Shown piece by piece: positions 1-10,930 of a stretch of 64,000 nt of DNA. The stretch is from assembly GCF_963169125.1 (NCBI RefSeq), contig NC_084794.1, forward strand, positions 72,575,665-72,639,664. Direction: 5' to 3'. The notes below the pieces were generated by a model. It was not told where the DNA came from and did not search any database. It saw only the letters and a program-made list of their open reading frames with translations. Numbering within the stretch: the stretch's first letter is position 1; each line of letters opens with the position of its first letter. The stretch comes from Humulus lupulus. Its lineage: Eukaryota; Streptophyta; Magnoliopsida; Rosales; Cannabaceae. The translations under genes were made by a program, and so were the position numbers.

Positions 1-630
1 TATGCCATGAAGGGAAATCAAGAGCCAAGCCCTTGCTAATTTTGTGGCTGAGTGCACGAGTTTTCAAGACGAGCTGATACGGGAGCCGGTGCAGGAGTTA
101 TGGAAAATCTTCGTTGATGGATCATCTAACAAAAATAGATCATGAGCTGGGACAATCTAAATCTCACCGAAGGACATCGGTTCAATACAATTCTCATTTT
201 TGGGTTTGAATCATCCAACAACGAAGCAGAATATGAGGCCCTATTGGCAGGGCTAAGGGTGGCGAAAAAGCTAAAGGAAAAAGTCATCCAATGTTATAGT
301 GATTCTCAGCTCGTGGTTATTCAGATATTGGGGGAATACCAAGCTCGAGGCATCAAGATGGCAGCCTACTTGGCTAAGGTAAAGGGCGAGTTGTATGAGT
401 TCGAGTTTTGCTCCGTCGAGCAAGTTCCCCGCGAGCAGCATTCCAACGCTGATTCTCTAGCTCGACTTGCTACCACCAAAGAGGTAGATACATTGAATGT
501 AGTTCCAGTGGAGTTCTTGGAAAGCCCAAGTATAATAGCATACACGGTTGAGGTTGGAATGATTGACATAAAACTGACCTGGATGACCCCTATAGTGGAG
601 TACCTCACAACCAGAAAGCTACCTGATGAT
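1..630 (+). pseudogene. gypsy pol fragment: RNase H domain (Tat element)
   Basis: RNase H would degrade the RNA of the RNA:DNA hybrid during reverse transcription. The acidic residues are visible in order: VDGSS near 115, NEAEYEAL near 220-245, YSDSQL near 296, and NADSLARL near 450. The tail after RT (QALANFVAEC type) can be read from about 25 to 60. The frame is open from 142, but a TGA near 143 and frame changes upstream separate it from the VDGSS segment. The continuous frame goes on into the integrase zinc-binding region. Downstream neighbours and the antisense ORF place it in a Tat gypsy. It is a remnant, not a functional gene. Confidence 0.85.
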
Positions 631-1816
631 CGGAAGGACGCGAGAAAGTTGATTTATCAAGCTCCGCGGTATGTTATGGTTGAAGGGATCCTATATCGAC
701 GAGGGCATTCGTTGCCCCTCCTGCGATGTGTTCTGCCCGAGGAAGCACATACTATTTTACAAGAAATACACTAAGGCTTCTGCGGAGACCATACTAGGGG
801 GCAAACCTTAGCTCTAAAGGTACTGAGACAAGGCTATTTTTGGCCCACGTTGACAAAGGACTTGATCTCGTATGTGTAGAAGTGTGACAAATGCCAATGC
901 TTCGCCATAGTTTCCCAAGCTGATCCAGTCGAGCTAACCATGATCTCATCCCCTTGGCCATTTTCAGCATGGGGAATTGGCTTAATTGATTCCCTGCCAA
1001 CAGGAAAAGGAGGAGTTCGTTATGCAGTAGTCACCATCGATTATTTCATGAAGTAGGTAGAGGCTGAACCTTTGGCAACCATCACCTCAAAGAGAGTCCT
1101 GGAATTTGTTGTGAAGAATATCATATGTCGATTTGGGCTCCCTAAAAAGATCGTGTCAAACAACAGAACTCAGTTCAATAGTGATTTCTTCATAGACTTT
1201 TGTGAACAATATGGTACAACCAAGAGTTTCTCGTCGGTAGTGTGCCAACAAACTAATGGGCAGGTCGAGGCCTTAAACAAAACCCTCAAGGAAAGCTTGA
1301 AGAAAAGACTAGACGAGGCCAAGGGATTATGGCCCAAGCAGCTCCCACAAGTACTCTGGGCTATCGGACCTCACATCGAACCTCCACGGGACATACCCCT
1401 TTTTCCCTGATCTTTGGAAGCGAGGCTATGCTCCCAATTGAGGCGATGGTGAAAACTCACAGATAAAAGACCTTTGATCAGGATCATAGCCACGAGCTAC
1501 TTAGTGCATCCCTCAATCTAATCAAAGAAAAATGAGAGGCATCACAATTACAGCTCGCCCATTATCAACAAAATATCACTCGTTATTTCAATTCAAAGGT
1601 TAAGGGACGCAGACTCGAATTAGTTGATCTAGTTCTTCAAAGGGTCTTTTTAGCAAATAAAGATTCCAAGGATTGTGTGTTAGGGCCCAACTGGGAAGGA
1701 CCATATCAGATTGTGGAGGTTCTACACGAAGGAACTTTCAAGCAAGCCTGGTTAAGTGGAGAAATAGTCCCATGGACCTGGAATGCCCTACACTTAAAAA
1801 TGTATTATCAATAGTT
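631..1816 (+). pseudogene. gypsy pol fragment: integrase (Tat element)
   Basis: Integrase would insert the cDNA copy into the host chromosome. The H2C2 zinc-binding part runs from about 700 to 900 (ends KCDKCQ). The catalytic core runs from about 940 to 1400 and the C-terminal domain from about 1640 to 1816 (GPNWEGPYQIVEVL). Stops lie at 772-774, near 878 and near 1055, with a further stop at 1408-1410 and a frame change after it. The second catalytic Asp, normally in SDNGTQF, reads SNNRTQF here. The final Glu is kept (NGQVEALNK). The order RNase H-integrase is Ty3/gypsy. The protein cannot be active. Confidence 0.85.
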
Positions 1817-2539
1817 TTGTTGTCTTTAATGTTTTCGAAAATACTGTTTATGTAAGGCTTATTTATAAAAGCCAATTCAATTTTATAACAGTTGGATTAT
1901 TAAGTAACCAATTTTATCGTTTTGGTTATCACGAGCTCATTTTGTAAAAGCAACCAATAACATTTTTACGTTCTGGTTGCTTGGGGGGCACATAATCGAA
2001 GAGAGCTTTTAAGAGAGCTATGCTTATTCGGATAAAGATTAAAACTTAGCGTTTGGAAAAATTGATTATTCAACGGCTTTTTAAAGCTCGAATTTTTAAA
2101 AGACCGAACGTGAACTAAGTTTGAGAAATATCTAAGAATAAAACCCCTTAATATAACCAGGTCTGAGGCCTAATTCCTATCAGGTATAAAGTTACTAAGC
2201 TTATTAAAACCCTTGGATACAACCAGGTCCACGACCTGATTCTTAACAGGTATGATGCAATTAAGCGAGTAAAATCTTGGATACAACCAAGATGTCGATA
2301 AAATCTATCCCGATCTAAAGTTAACCCCTAAGATTTTGAATGTACAAGAATCTAAGGATTCATAAGCATGCGAAAACAATAGGCTAAGGGAAATACAAAT
2401 AGATCACAAGTTAGATGTATATTCAAAAATATATTGTCATCTCAAGGAGAAAAAACCTCGACCTGAGCCCGAAGGCAATTATTTTGGTCCCAAGGGACTT
2501 AATTATAGAAGCTTAAATAATAAAAGTGAAAATAATAAG
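1817..2539. other. Non-coding spacer between pol and the antisense ORF
   Basis: No ORF of interest. The segment is AT-rich and has a purine run (ttggggggca) near 1981. It also holds two imperfect tandem units (2155-2284, listed separately). In Tat elements this position is normally the long untranslated region between pol and the extra ORF. Confidence 0.6.
2155..2290 (+). repeat. Two imperfect 64-66 bp tandem units
   Basis: Both units begin aaccaggtc, contain a cctgatt/cctaatt block and a caggtat block, and end cttggatac. Unit 1 is 2155-2220 and unit 2 is 2221-2284. A third copy begins at 2285 (aaccaag) and decays. They lie in the spacer after pol. Confidence 0.65.
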
Positions 2540-5214
2540 TCACTGAGGTCCGTCAGCTTGCTCCAAAGAAGTCACCTCCTCGCCATCTCCCTCAATAGCT
2601 TCAGAGGCTTCGGCGATCTCCGAGGGTTCCTGTGAGAACCGAATCTTGAACCTGGCAAGATATGGTTCCCACAGCTCAAGGTGCATAAAACATAAGTTCC
2701 CGTCCTGGTTAAAAGCCCAGCAACGGTAAAGAATCTCCTCCATTTGAGTCGATGACTCTGCAACTTCCTCCTTGGCCTTGGCCTCAATCTCGTTCAACTT
2801 CTTCATTTTTGGCCTGAAGCTGGTCCATGCGATGACTCACATCCACGACCTGATTCTAGGAGGCAAATAGGGCGACTTTTGCAGATCGCTCGCTCTCCTG
2901 GGAGGAAACCAGGGCAGCTTTGGTAGTCTGTTTTCCCTCTTGAGCGGAGCTCAGGGCAGCTTGGAGCTCCTAGTCCCTACCTTAACCCGAGAAATTCCTT
3001 GAATTTGAGTCAGGACATACTGCAAAAGAATGAGGCAAGTCAAGAATAGTTTGTTAAAAAAACTTAGGAAAAAGAAAAAGAGTGACAAGGACTCACGGTG
3101 AGGTTCATCCCTATAGCAGATTCGAGGACGTCCTCAGAAGTACGCTCATCTATAACCCTTAAGTCTCTGGCATGGCCAACCATATGGCTCGCCATTTCGT
3201 ACACAGTATCCTAAAATGCTTCGAAGATCTTGTCTAGGTCGAGTGGTTTGACCGGGATCTGGATGGTGGGAGCCTCGCCTTGGATCACTCGAAGATTTGT
3301 GGAAGGTACGTGTTGAGGAGGAGGAGAAGGAGGAGGAGCTTGATGAATCGTGACTATTGTTACCAGAGCTGAGGGGAGTTTCTTTTGTGGCTGCTCCCAG
3401 GTGGAACTGGCACCTTTGTCTTTTGTCAGAGACTCAGTGGTACCCCCAGTCTTCAGAGCTGGTTTCTTTGTCACTTTGGCCCTCTTCACCACGAGACCAA
3501 CTTCGATCCCACCAGCCTTAAAAGCATCCCTCCAACCCGGGGCCTTCAGTAACTCCATCTCTTCACCTGAAAAAGAGTGAACAGACGGTGCAGATTTAAG
3601 AAATAATTATTGAAAGTAATATAAACACAAGAACAAGTGCAGGAACCCTACCCTCCGAGCTAGAAGAGGAATTTAATACGATCAGCTCGGGGTTATTGAC
3701 CAGGCTAGGCACAACCTCTAACTCTTGGATTAAGGAGGGTAGGGGAGAATCTAAAATTATGATCTTCTAGATCCTAGGGGGTTCAGGTCCTTCCTCGGGG
3801 ATGGACTCGTCTACGTACTGCCTAAAACCAAGGGCATATGCACTTTGACACAAGGAAGGCCAGGTCCTACAGGTTGTCCCATACTCTTCAAAAATTGCCG
3901 ACCTAAAATTGATAGTGTTGTCAACCACGATGGTACCTTTGGGGTAGCTATGGTCATAGCGTACCACAAAATGGTCCACACATTGGAGGAGGGTTATGTT
4001 TAGGTCCAGGTCAGTATGATCATGACTAACGAGGTAGATAGGGTTGAATCGAATTAGCCTATAACTGGCAGTAGCTCAATCTAACTTTTTGTATGGGTAT
4101 GAGTTACCTTGGCCAGAGGGGCCGGCTGCTGCCCCAAATGCAGCTCGTTATGGATCAGGCCCCTAATTATTCTTAGGAGCTCGCCTTTTGCGCACCAACT
4201 ATGCCTTGTATTCCTCCTCTTCGATGTCTTCATTGGCTGGTAAGGCTTCTTGAGGAGGGGGAGCTCGGGGATGACAGGAAGAGGAACTTGGGTCCTGAGA
4301 GCCAGCGTCTGGACCTTGCTTATCAGGTTGTAGGCCACCATGGTGGCATCATTCATAACCTGACAGTAGTCTTTCTCCTTCGGAGGAAGACTAGACAAAG
4401 TCTCATATTGATCCCCAAGGGTCACATACCACTCTGTTCTCACGAATATAGCTGCACAAAGAATGAACTCAGTTAGAATACTTAAATAAAAAAAAAGTGT
4501 GAAAGCGATAAGAAAGTTCACGTGCTGAATTCATAATGATAGAGAACTTACGACGACGGTTGAAGTATCGGTGATCGCAGTTCTTGAACCCATTTGACAT
4601 AAAGATGTAGTCTTTATAGTCACTTGGGTGGCTGGGGAGGTCGATGACAGAGGGTGGGTTGGGAAAACGAGTGAGGTAGTAGAAACCATCACCTTGACCC
4701 TTCTGGTCGGGATTAGGCTTGAGGAAAATTAAGTACATAATGTTTACCAGAGTGGGGACCTCCCACTCATTCCTCAGAAGCAAATACTTTAACCTCGCCA
4801 AAAGTCTGTATGAGTTTGGTGGGAGCTGGAATGGAGCCAGTTTGACGTAGTTCAGGAAGTATACAAAATACTGGTCCAAGGGGAGGAAGGCACCTGCCTT
4901 CAGGTGCTCATTACTCCATGCTCCGTAGTCATCTTGGAGAGGGGCGCATATCTGCTCTCCTTCTAACGGAGTTCTGGCATGGAGGCCATCAACTCCCATC
5001 TCAATCTCATGACTCAGTAGGATCTTGTTAACTTTCTCCTGAGTCGTGATCCAGGATACTTTGTGCTCGGCCTCGAAGAATGCATTGGGGTCGACCATGA
5101 TTTCCCTCTCCACCACAGAGATGAATTAAGGGGTGGGAGAGTCCAAGGCGACCTGCTTGCCCTTGTCTTTGCTCTGAGCAGAGGAGCTCGTAGTGTTTTT
5201 CTTTCTGGGGGCCA
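2540..5214 (-). pseudogene. Antisense extra ORF (aORF) of the Tat gypsy element, putative gypsy-type transposon protein
   Basis: Read on the minus strand, opposite to pol. A plausible start is at 5214 (MAPRKKNTTSSS). A stop follows about 30 codons later, then an open frame from 5116. The 5116-4552 segment (FFEAEHKVSW, LPLDQYFVYFLNYVKLAPFQL, a block ending near RYFNRRR) resembles the Pfam family 'Putative gypsy type transposon' (PF04195), known from plant gypsy extra ORFs. Its role is unknown. Further exon-like segments are 4451-4120, 3979-3767, 3558-3211 (Pro/Lys-rich) and 2806-2540 (Glu-rich, probably coiled coil, ends in TGA/TAG-delimited frame). A canonical intron separates the first two (listed). 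Stops and frame breaks elsewhere mean either more introns or decay. Confidence 0.7.
4452..4551 (-). other. Candidate spliceosomal intron in the antisense ORF
   Basis: On the minus strand the sequence reads CGTC|GTAAGTTCTC at 4551 and TTTGTGCAG|CTATATTCG at 4452. That is a 100-bp GT-AG intron with a perfect GTAAGT donor and a pyrimidine-rich TGCAG acceptor. Removing it joins the PF04195-like exon to a downstream open frame containing WYVTLGDQYETL. Splicing is inferred from sequence only. Confidence 0.55.
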
Positions 5215-6200
5215 TAATTTAGATCACCTGACGACAAAGCAGCCTATTAGCGACGACCTAAGATAGTTACTAGCTACGATGTTACGGGTACAAAGATCTG
5301 AGGGTTTAAGTGGTTTACTTTTGGGATTTAAAACTTTACACGAGCTAAGATGTGTTCTAGCCTTAACATGTGGTTCCACGCATGGTCCTAGGCCACGTGC
5401 TTGGATTTCTTAAAATTCCCTGATACTTCGAGATTTGTGAGTCAGAGCCAGACCACTTAAGGAATTGTAACCTTTAAGCTAAAACCCTTTGGCTTCTACA
5501 CCCCAAACAGGTATGCTAATCAATTTTCTAGTAGAATTTTAATTGTAAAACCCAGAAAATTTTCCTAGTTTTATGAAAACTTTATTTCTAAATAAGTCTA
5601 GTATCGTTCATTTAGCCCAAACTAAACCCTATTTCCTATTTATACTCAGACATAGCCTAAATGACATTGAGCAAAGGAAGTTTCTCACAATTTAAAAAAA
5701 ATCACTAGAAAGTAAAGAATTGAAAGTTTCAAACCAGGGGAGGAAATACTTACAGTTTATATGATCGGTTCAAAGAAAGTGTTGATATGCCCACAAGGAA
5801 CTCCTTGAAAGTTTCTGAAAATTTGAAAGGTGATGAAGGTTTTTTTGGGAGAAGTTGGAGGAGAAAAAGGGAAATTTTGTTTTTGAAAAGGAAACTTTTT
5901 GAATGCAAAGGTGGTAAGGGTTCAGGTATGATCACCCTATTTATATGTAAACTACGGGAATTAGTCTGGGCCATCCGATTGGGTTAGCTCGAGATCCAAA
6001 GGCCAAGATTAAATGAACCATATAGTGACAAAAGTTGACAGGATAGTTGTCACAGTCCTCGAAACCCAAACAAACACCAATTACAGACAGTCGCGTGTCC
6101 AGTACTCGAGTAGTGGGCATACACAATTTTACATGGCAGAAGCCTAAAAGCCCATATTGTGCATGTCAGAAAGTGATGACATCAAGCACGAGCAGGAGCT
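5215..6200. other. Region upstream of the antisense ORF, inside the Tat element
   Basis: Non-coding region between the aORF start and the polypurine tract, relatively AT-rich. It would contain the aORF promoter if that gene is transcribed from its own start. Short open frames in 5750-6126 show no recognisable domain and look accidental. Confidence 0.5.
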
Positions 6201-6210
6201 TGGGGGCAAA
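6201..6210 (+). other. Polypurine tract of the Tat element
   Basis: tgggggcaaa, four bases before the LTR start (TGTACCC at 6214). This is the usual primer site for plus-strand DNA synthesis in LTR retroelements. Confidence 0.65.
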
Positions 6211-6213
6211 TTT

Positions 6214-6967
6214 TGTACCCTAAAAATGAGCATGAGTCTAGTCACTCAGTTTGGGTACAACTGGCAGATGAATACGCGGAAAAGCAACCAAGTAGACTCT
6301 TTGGTTAACAATGATGTGAGCAGCTCGAGTTGGGACTTGAAAACACAACGTACAGGTTGTTATCGGACTGACTCTTAGGATAACAATCCAGTTCGAGACT
6401 TATAGTGGCCAGATCCACATTTGGGGGCTCTGAGCTTAATACGAACTAAAGTTCAGATAGTCTTTAAACACCATCTTGGGTGAGATATTCAGCTCATGGG
6501 AACCTGGTCAGAACGCATACTGAAGGATCCCAAAAGATTCGAAGACTACTTATACGCTCATTAATGCAGAGGTTGTATTGCATATCTATTATTTATTATC
6601 CAAGATAGCAGAAGTATATTCTATTCTGTTATCAAATCATATCCCAATGTAAATGAGAATAATCTGTATTAAATGTATACCTTATTTATTCACGCTGTTA
6701 CCCAAACCTTTCCAAGAAATTCTCCTATAAATATCAGAGATAATGGACAGGGAAGAGGATGACTTTTTTGTATTGCTAAAACTCAATAGAAATTGTGAGA
6801 GAAAATCAATAATAATGTCTCGTGGACTAGGTGAATTTTAACCACTAAACCACGTAAAAGTTGTGTGTGTACGAAAGGGTTCTTATTCTTTCATTACAGT
6901 TTACAATTTAACCCTAATATCCCTATTAGATTTCTTAATCTACTGTTGGCAAAAAAATACATCAACA
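6214..6967 (+). repeat. 3' LTR of the Tat gypsy element
   Basis: The LTR begins TGTACCC after the polypurine tract and ends ...CATCAACA at 6967, about 754 bp. Its end is comparable to the LTR ends at 8851-8870 and 19247-19268. A TATA box lies at 6726-6733. Copia RNase H sequence starts immediately after it. Several CTCGAG/TTCGAG words occur in the upstream half (6310-6560). Confidence 0.75.
6726..6733 (+). promoter_or_regulatory. TATA box in the Tat LTR
   Basis: TATAAATA about 240 bp before the LTR end, at the expected U3/R position. Confidence 0.55.
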
Positions 6968-7483
6968 AAATATGCAAGTGCAATAGGAAGCCTAATGTAC
7001 GCCGCTCATTGCACAATAGCGGATATTGCATATGCGGTTAGTAAACTCAGTAGGTTTACTAGCAATCCAAGTATCAAGAATTGGAAAGCTATTGAGAGAA
7101 TTCTTGGTTACCTTAAGGGTACCAAAGAGTATAGTATTCACTATACAAACTTTTCAAGGATACTTGAAGGATATTCAGACGCTAGTTGGATATCGGGAGT
7201 GGGAGATAATCTCTTTACTACCGGTTGGGTGTTTACTCTTGGAGGAGGTGCGATCTTGTGGGGCTCCAAGAAGCAAACTTGTATATCACACTCAACCATG
7301 GAAGTGGAGTTCATAGTTTTAGCAGGAAATGACAAAGAGGCCAATTGGCTTAGGGATCTCGTGTTGGATATCCCTTTTACCACGGATATGGTATCAACAA
7401 TTTCAATACATTGTGATAACCAATCCACACTTGTTAGGACATATAATAGTGTGTATAATGGAAATCTAGAGATATTAGTCTAA
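6968..7483 (+). pseudogene. Copia pol fragment: end of RT and RNase H (element K)
   Basis: An open frame carries the conserved copia segment YASAIGSLMYAA, then RNase H. Its acidic residues are YSDASW near 7163, STMEVEF near 7300 and HCDNQSTL near 7410. The standard RHI.LRH end is damaged (NLEILV then a stop). The open frame actually begins at 6863 inside the gypsy LTR, but those first residues are an accident of the insertion. RT upstream is outside the window, beyond the inserted gypsy. It is closely similar in layout to the D1 RNase H at 27330-27803. Confidence 0.85.
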
Positions 7484-7903
7484 GACATGAATATGTGAGA
7501 CAATTGATTTAAGATGGAATCATATCGATCTCATATCTCAAGACAAGTGAGAACTTAGCGGATCCATTAACAAAACCTATTGTGAGAATGTTAGTAAGTT
7601 CCACTTCAAAAGGGATGAGACTGAAACTCCTAGAATAATAGATTCACCCATGATGTCAACCCAACTCCAAACTTCTATACATCAAGGGAAAAAGTTCAAT
7701 GGATAAGAAAAATTCATTGATAAGTGAATGGTTTCAACACTAAAGCTTATGGCGAGTTCCAACCGAGATGGTTAGTGTTGGTTGCTACTGAGTAAGGATT
7801 AAGCCTAGGGCTTTTAATGAAGTTCAGTTGAGTGCAACAAGCATCTCTAAAGGTAGCAAAGATGTTATAAGAAATTCACCTATGTGAACTTAAAGATGGT
7901 GTC
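7484..7903 (+). other. 3' UTR of copia K, first part
   Basis: The sequence after RNase H contains the remains of the copia C-terminus (acaagtgagaacttagcggatcc, matching SENLADP). It is non-coding afterwards. It resumes at 10637 after the solo LTR. Confidence 0.6.
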
Positions 7904-7933
7904 TTTTAGGATTAATGCCCTAACATTATGTAA

Positions 7934-8105
7934 ATGTTACTGACTATTTTATTCATTATATATTATCTTAATTCTCTCATACTAATACACGATAATATTC
8001 CCATGAATGAATAAGGAATTTTCTTGATATTATTATATAATTAATTCAAACAATAATTATAACATTCAAATATAAAAAAAATTGTACTGTTATTTAAATC
8101 AATAA
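7934..8105 (-). other. In-place inverted segment inside solo LTR A
   Basis: The segment reads in the orientation of the + strand of 47595-47790 and 57425-57600, while the sequence on both sides (up to 7933, from 8106) reads as their complement. About 172 bp are therefore flipped in place. Confidence 0.75.
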
Positions 8106-8140
8106 TCTTTAATGAATGGTAACTAGTGTGGTTTAATAAG

Positions 8141-8870
8141 TGTTACACCCAAATTTTGGGAATAAATAAGTAGCCTCGAAATATAAGCTCAAAAGAGTAA
8201 GCTCGAGATTACCAAGTGTTAGCATTATACTTGTACGAATTATCACGGGGTTCCAGATCTGTCTTCAGCGTTCGAGTATGAGTTGCAGGCTCGAAGGCAT
8301 TAACCTTCTCCGAGGAATGAGCTCGACAGACTGATCAAGTGAGAGGGAGGCAATAACTAGAATGGTGAGCTCGAGGCTACAAGTGATCTTGAAAGCATGT
8401 TGAAGCAGTGTTCAAGCTCGATGACGTATTAAATATACACACGAAAAAGTTGCTAGGAAATTCCTATTTCTTTGGGATTAGTTAAGACCATATGTTGAAC
8501 CCCTATTTTTATGGGATCTTTATTTAAGTAATGCATTTACATTGTGTTATTGTTATTATTCAAATATTCATTTGGATTTAAATTTGAATAGGTGTTGTAA
8601 CTTCCCTAGCTTTGTGGGAAGATATTCTTGTAACTAAGTCTATAAATAGTCCGGATCTGGTCATTTGTATTTACGCACAATTTTGTACTGGAAAATACTT
8701 TGCTAAATTGCTTTCGCTTGAAGCATTCACACAGAGTTTATAATTAAAGTGACTCATGGACGCAGACAGATTTCAAGTACTGAACCACGTAAAAATCTCT
8801 TTCTTTTCTTTTTTTCTTATCAATTGTTTATTGCTCTACATAATTAAGTTGACGAAAAACGGCGTCAACA
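8141..8870 (+). repeat. Solo gypsy LTR M1
   Basis: It starts TGTTACACCC and ends GGCGTCAACA, 730 bp. Flanks are ataag (8136-8140) and ctaag (8871-8875), a TSD with one mismatch; the uninterrupted copia LTR copies read ctaag at this point. It is related to M2 (35458-36278, opposite strand), which shares both ends. A TATA box lies at 8641-8648. CTCGAG-type words recur in 8200-8415. No internal domain is present, so it is a solo LTR left by LTR-LTR recombination. Confidence 0.85.
8641..8648 (+). promoter_or_regulatory. TATA box in solo LTR M1
   Basis: TATAAATA about 225 bp before the LTR end. Confidence 0.55.
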
Positions 8871-10636
8871 CTAAGCATATGGGATGCAAGTGATCTAGAT
8901 TTAGATTATTGTTGTGGATAGACATATTAGTAAATATGTTGTATATAATAGAGATTATATATGTCATGAACGATGAGAATTAATTATCCTTATAAACTTG
9001 CGGTTTGACGTAAAAATTTAATTCTTATCTTAATTGATGATCCTTTATAGATCAATCTAAATCCTGGGTATTCATGAACTCCTGTTTGTGTTTATTGGAT
9101 CTTTTGATTCACTCATTAAGGTTTCTTAGTATAATGAGCCTAATGACTTTTGTTTTGGAGATTCAATATCCTGAATGGCTAGGAACATGATTTACAATAA
9201 TGGAATCCATACTTTCCCAACGGATCGAATATTGGTTCCTTTAAGGGTTAATTTTGGAACTAAATAGTTATTGAGATCAAATCTATAATTTGATTATAGA
9301 TTAATTATTTGCTAGTGAATTAATGGTACTTAAGGATCAAGAGGTAATTAGAAGGGTAAAGCGGCAATCTTGACCAGCTCTAATTAACGAACCAATAAAT
9401 GGAGGACAGAACTATATTTATTGATTGTATCAATGGACTACAAGAGAAAACTCTATAAATACTTAGAGTGGAATTCCATGTTTATAGTGGAGTAATCATG
9501 GAATTAATAAATAAGATTATTACATTAAAGAATTTAATTAATAATCTGGTTTATTAGAGCTTCGTATTATTGGTCAATTGTCCACAAATCACATCTATCC
9601 TACACCGTAAAGGGTAAGGATATCAAAAGAAAGATTTATAGAGAGAATGACTTAATTACAAATGAATTTATTTTCCAGGGCAAGGAAATAATTATGTGAT
9701 AATTATGGGCAATTGATTAATTATGAATTAATTAATTATTTAATTATATAGCTTTTATTTTGAAAAACTATAGGTTAAAATAAATATTAATCATGTTTGG
9801 ATTAATATAAAAGAGAGATTAATAATTATCTTATTTAGAATAAGATATTTATTTATTTAAAACTGATATTTTAAGATAAAGTTAATTTTGAATTAACTGA
9901 TATTTATTTTGGCATAAATATATTGTTTTAAATATTAATTAAACAAACAAATGAGAAAATTATGGATAACCTTAATGGTGTGGTCGACACACTCATTGCA
10001 CAGTGAGTGTGGTGCCATACACAGGGATTTCCTATCCTTTCCATTTGAGTTTTGAATTTCAAATAATTTATTTATTTAATTATTCTTTTTTAATATGATT
10101 TAAATTAAATAGGTTATAACTGATCAGTTTTAATTTAAATAAAATAAAAATTAATTAATTAAGTTAATTATCTTTATAAAACTGAAAGAGTGATACTTTG
10201 AGGAATAAGTTGTTTTAAACAATTAAAAAGTTAGACTGGTAGACTCTCTCTCTCTGAAAAGAAAGCGATAGTTTTTCCTAAACCTGAAAAACTACCCAAT
10301 ACATCTTCTCTCAGTCAAACATCTCTAGATATCATGCGTTGATTACATCTAGAGAGCCCTAAATCAACATTTTGAATCCTACGTGCCCATACACGTCCTG
10401 TGTGTTTGATGATTGGTCTGGAAGATTAAGGTGTGAGCTTTAAGAATGTAGATTGGAAGATCGTTGATTTATACAAAAAGATTTGTGGATACTTGATAGA
10501 CTTCAAGAGGTAATCTATAATATATTTGTATGTAATTTAATATATATATATGTATGATCCTAACTGGTATTAATAAATTTTTAAAAACTCATTCCAGTGC
10601 GTATCTCTGATTTACACTTTTTCTACCAACAGTGCC

Positions 10637-10930
10637 ACCTCTCATGGGAGTTGGAGTTTCTCCCTAGAAAGTTCATGAAGGGATGAACACATGGCCATGC
10701 AAGTGCTAAACCGAGAAAAGTGAGAAAACAAAAGATCTAGTGGAGGTGTGTGAGTTATCACTGATTTTATCATAAGGAATACTTAGTTCAAGCTTTTAAG
10801 TTGCCAATTATTTCGATAAGACTTTGTGGTATTTTCACTAAGGTAAAGTTCAAACCAAAGGGCACTTTACTTTTTCCACTAAAACTATTTGAGCTAGAGG
10901 TTGAGGCTTGTATTTAACCAAATGGGGGAT
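10637..10930 (+). other. 3' UTR of copia K, second part, with polypurine tract
   Basis: Continuation of the K 3' UTR after the solo LTR. It ends in aaatgggggat directly before the K LTR (TGTTGTGATTG at 10931), the expected polypurine tract. Confidence 0.65.

Larger units (their letters stand above)
1..6967 (+). mobile_element. Ty3/gypsy (Tat-lineage) retrotransposon, 5' part outside the window
   Basis: The 3' half of a large gypsy element is visible. In order: RNase H and integrase on the + strand (1-1816), a non-coding spacer, a long ORF on the opposite strand (5214-2540), a polypurine tract (6201-6210) and a 3' LTR (6214-6967). A pol followed by an antisense extra ORF before the 3' LTR is the known layout of Tat/Ogre/Retand gypsy elements. 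The element ends exactly where copia coding sequence resumes (6968), so it inserted into copia K; the first five flanking bases are aaata. Gag, protease and reverse transcriptase would lie left of the window. Coding parts carry stops and lost catalytic residues, so it is inactive. Confidence 0.85.
7904..10631 (+). repeat. Solo LTR A of the 2-kb copia family (same family as element BC)
   Basis: It runs from TTTTAGGATTAATGCCC (the TG start mutated) to CTACCAACA. It aligns along its length with the LTRs at 45798-47825 and 55607-57637, which lie in reverse orientation. Flanks are gtgtc (7899-7903) and gtgcc (10632-10636), a one-mismatch TSD. Without the inserted solo gypsy LTR (8141-8870) it is about 2.0 kb, like the other two copies. 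Positions 7934-8105 are inverted relative to the other copies. The sequence is AT-rich with no ORF. Confidence 0.85.

Noticed and set aside
4060..4112. Second possible intron in the antisense ORF (donor GTAACT near 4109, acceptor CCAG near 4068)
   Set aside because: Implied length is below 50 bp and the donor is weak; frame decay explains the break as well.
5750..6378. Several 60-75 codon frames upstream of the Tat antisense ORF and in the LTR
   Set aside because: Both strands, short, no domains; consistent with chance.
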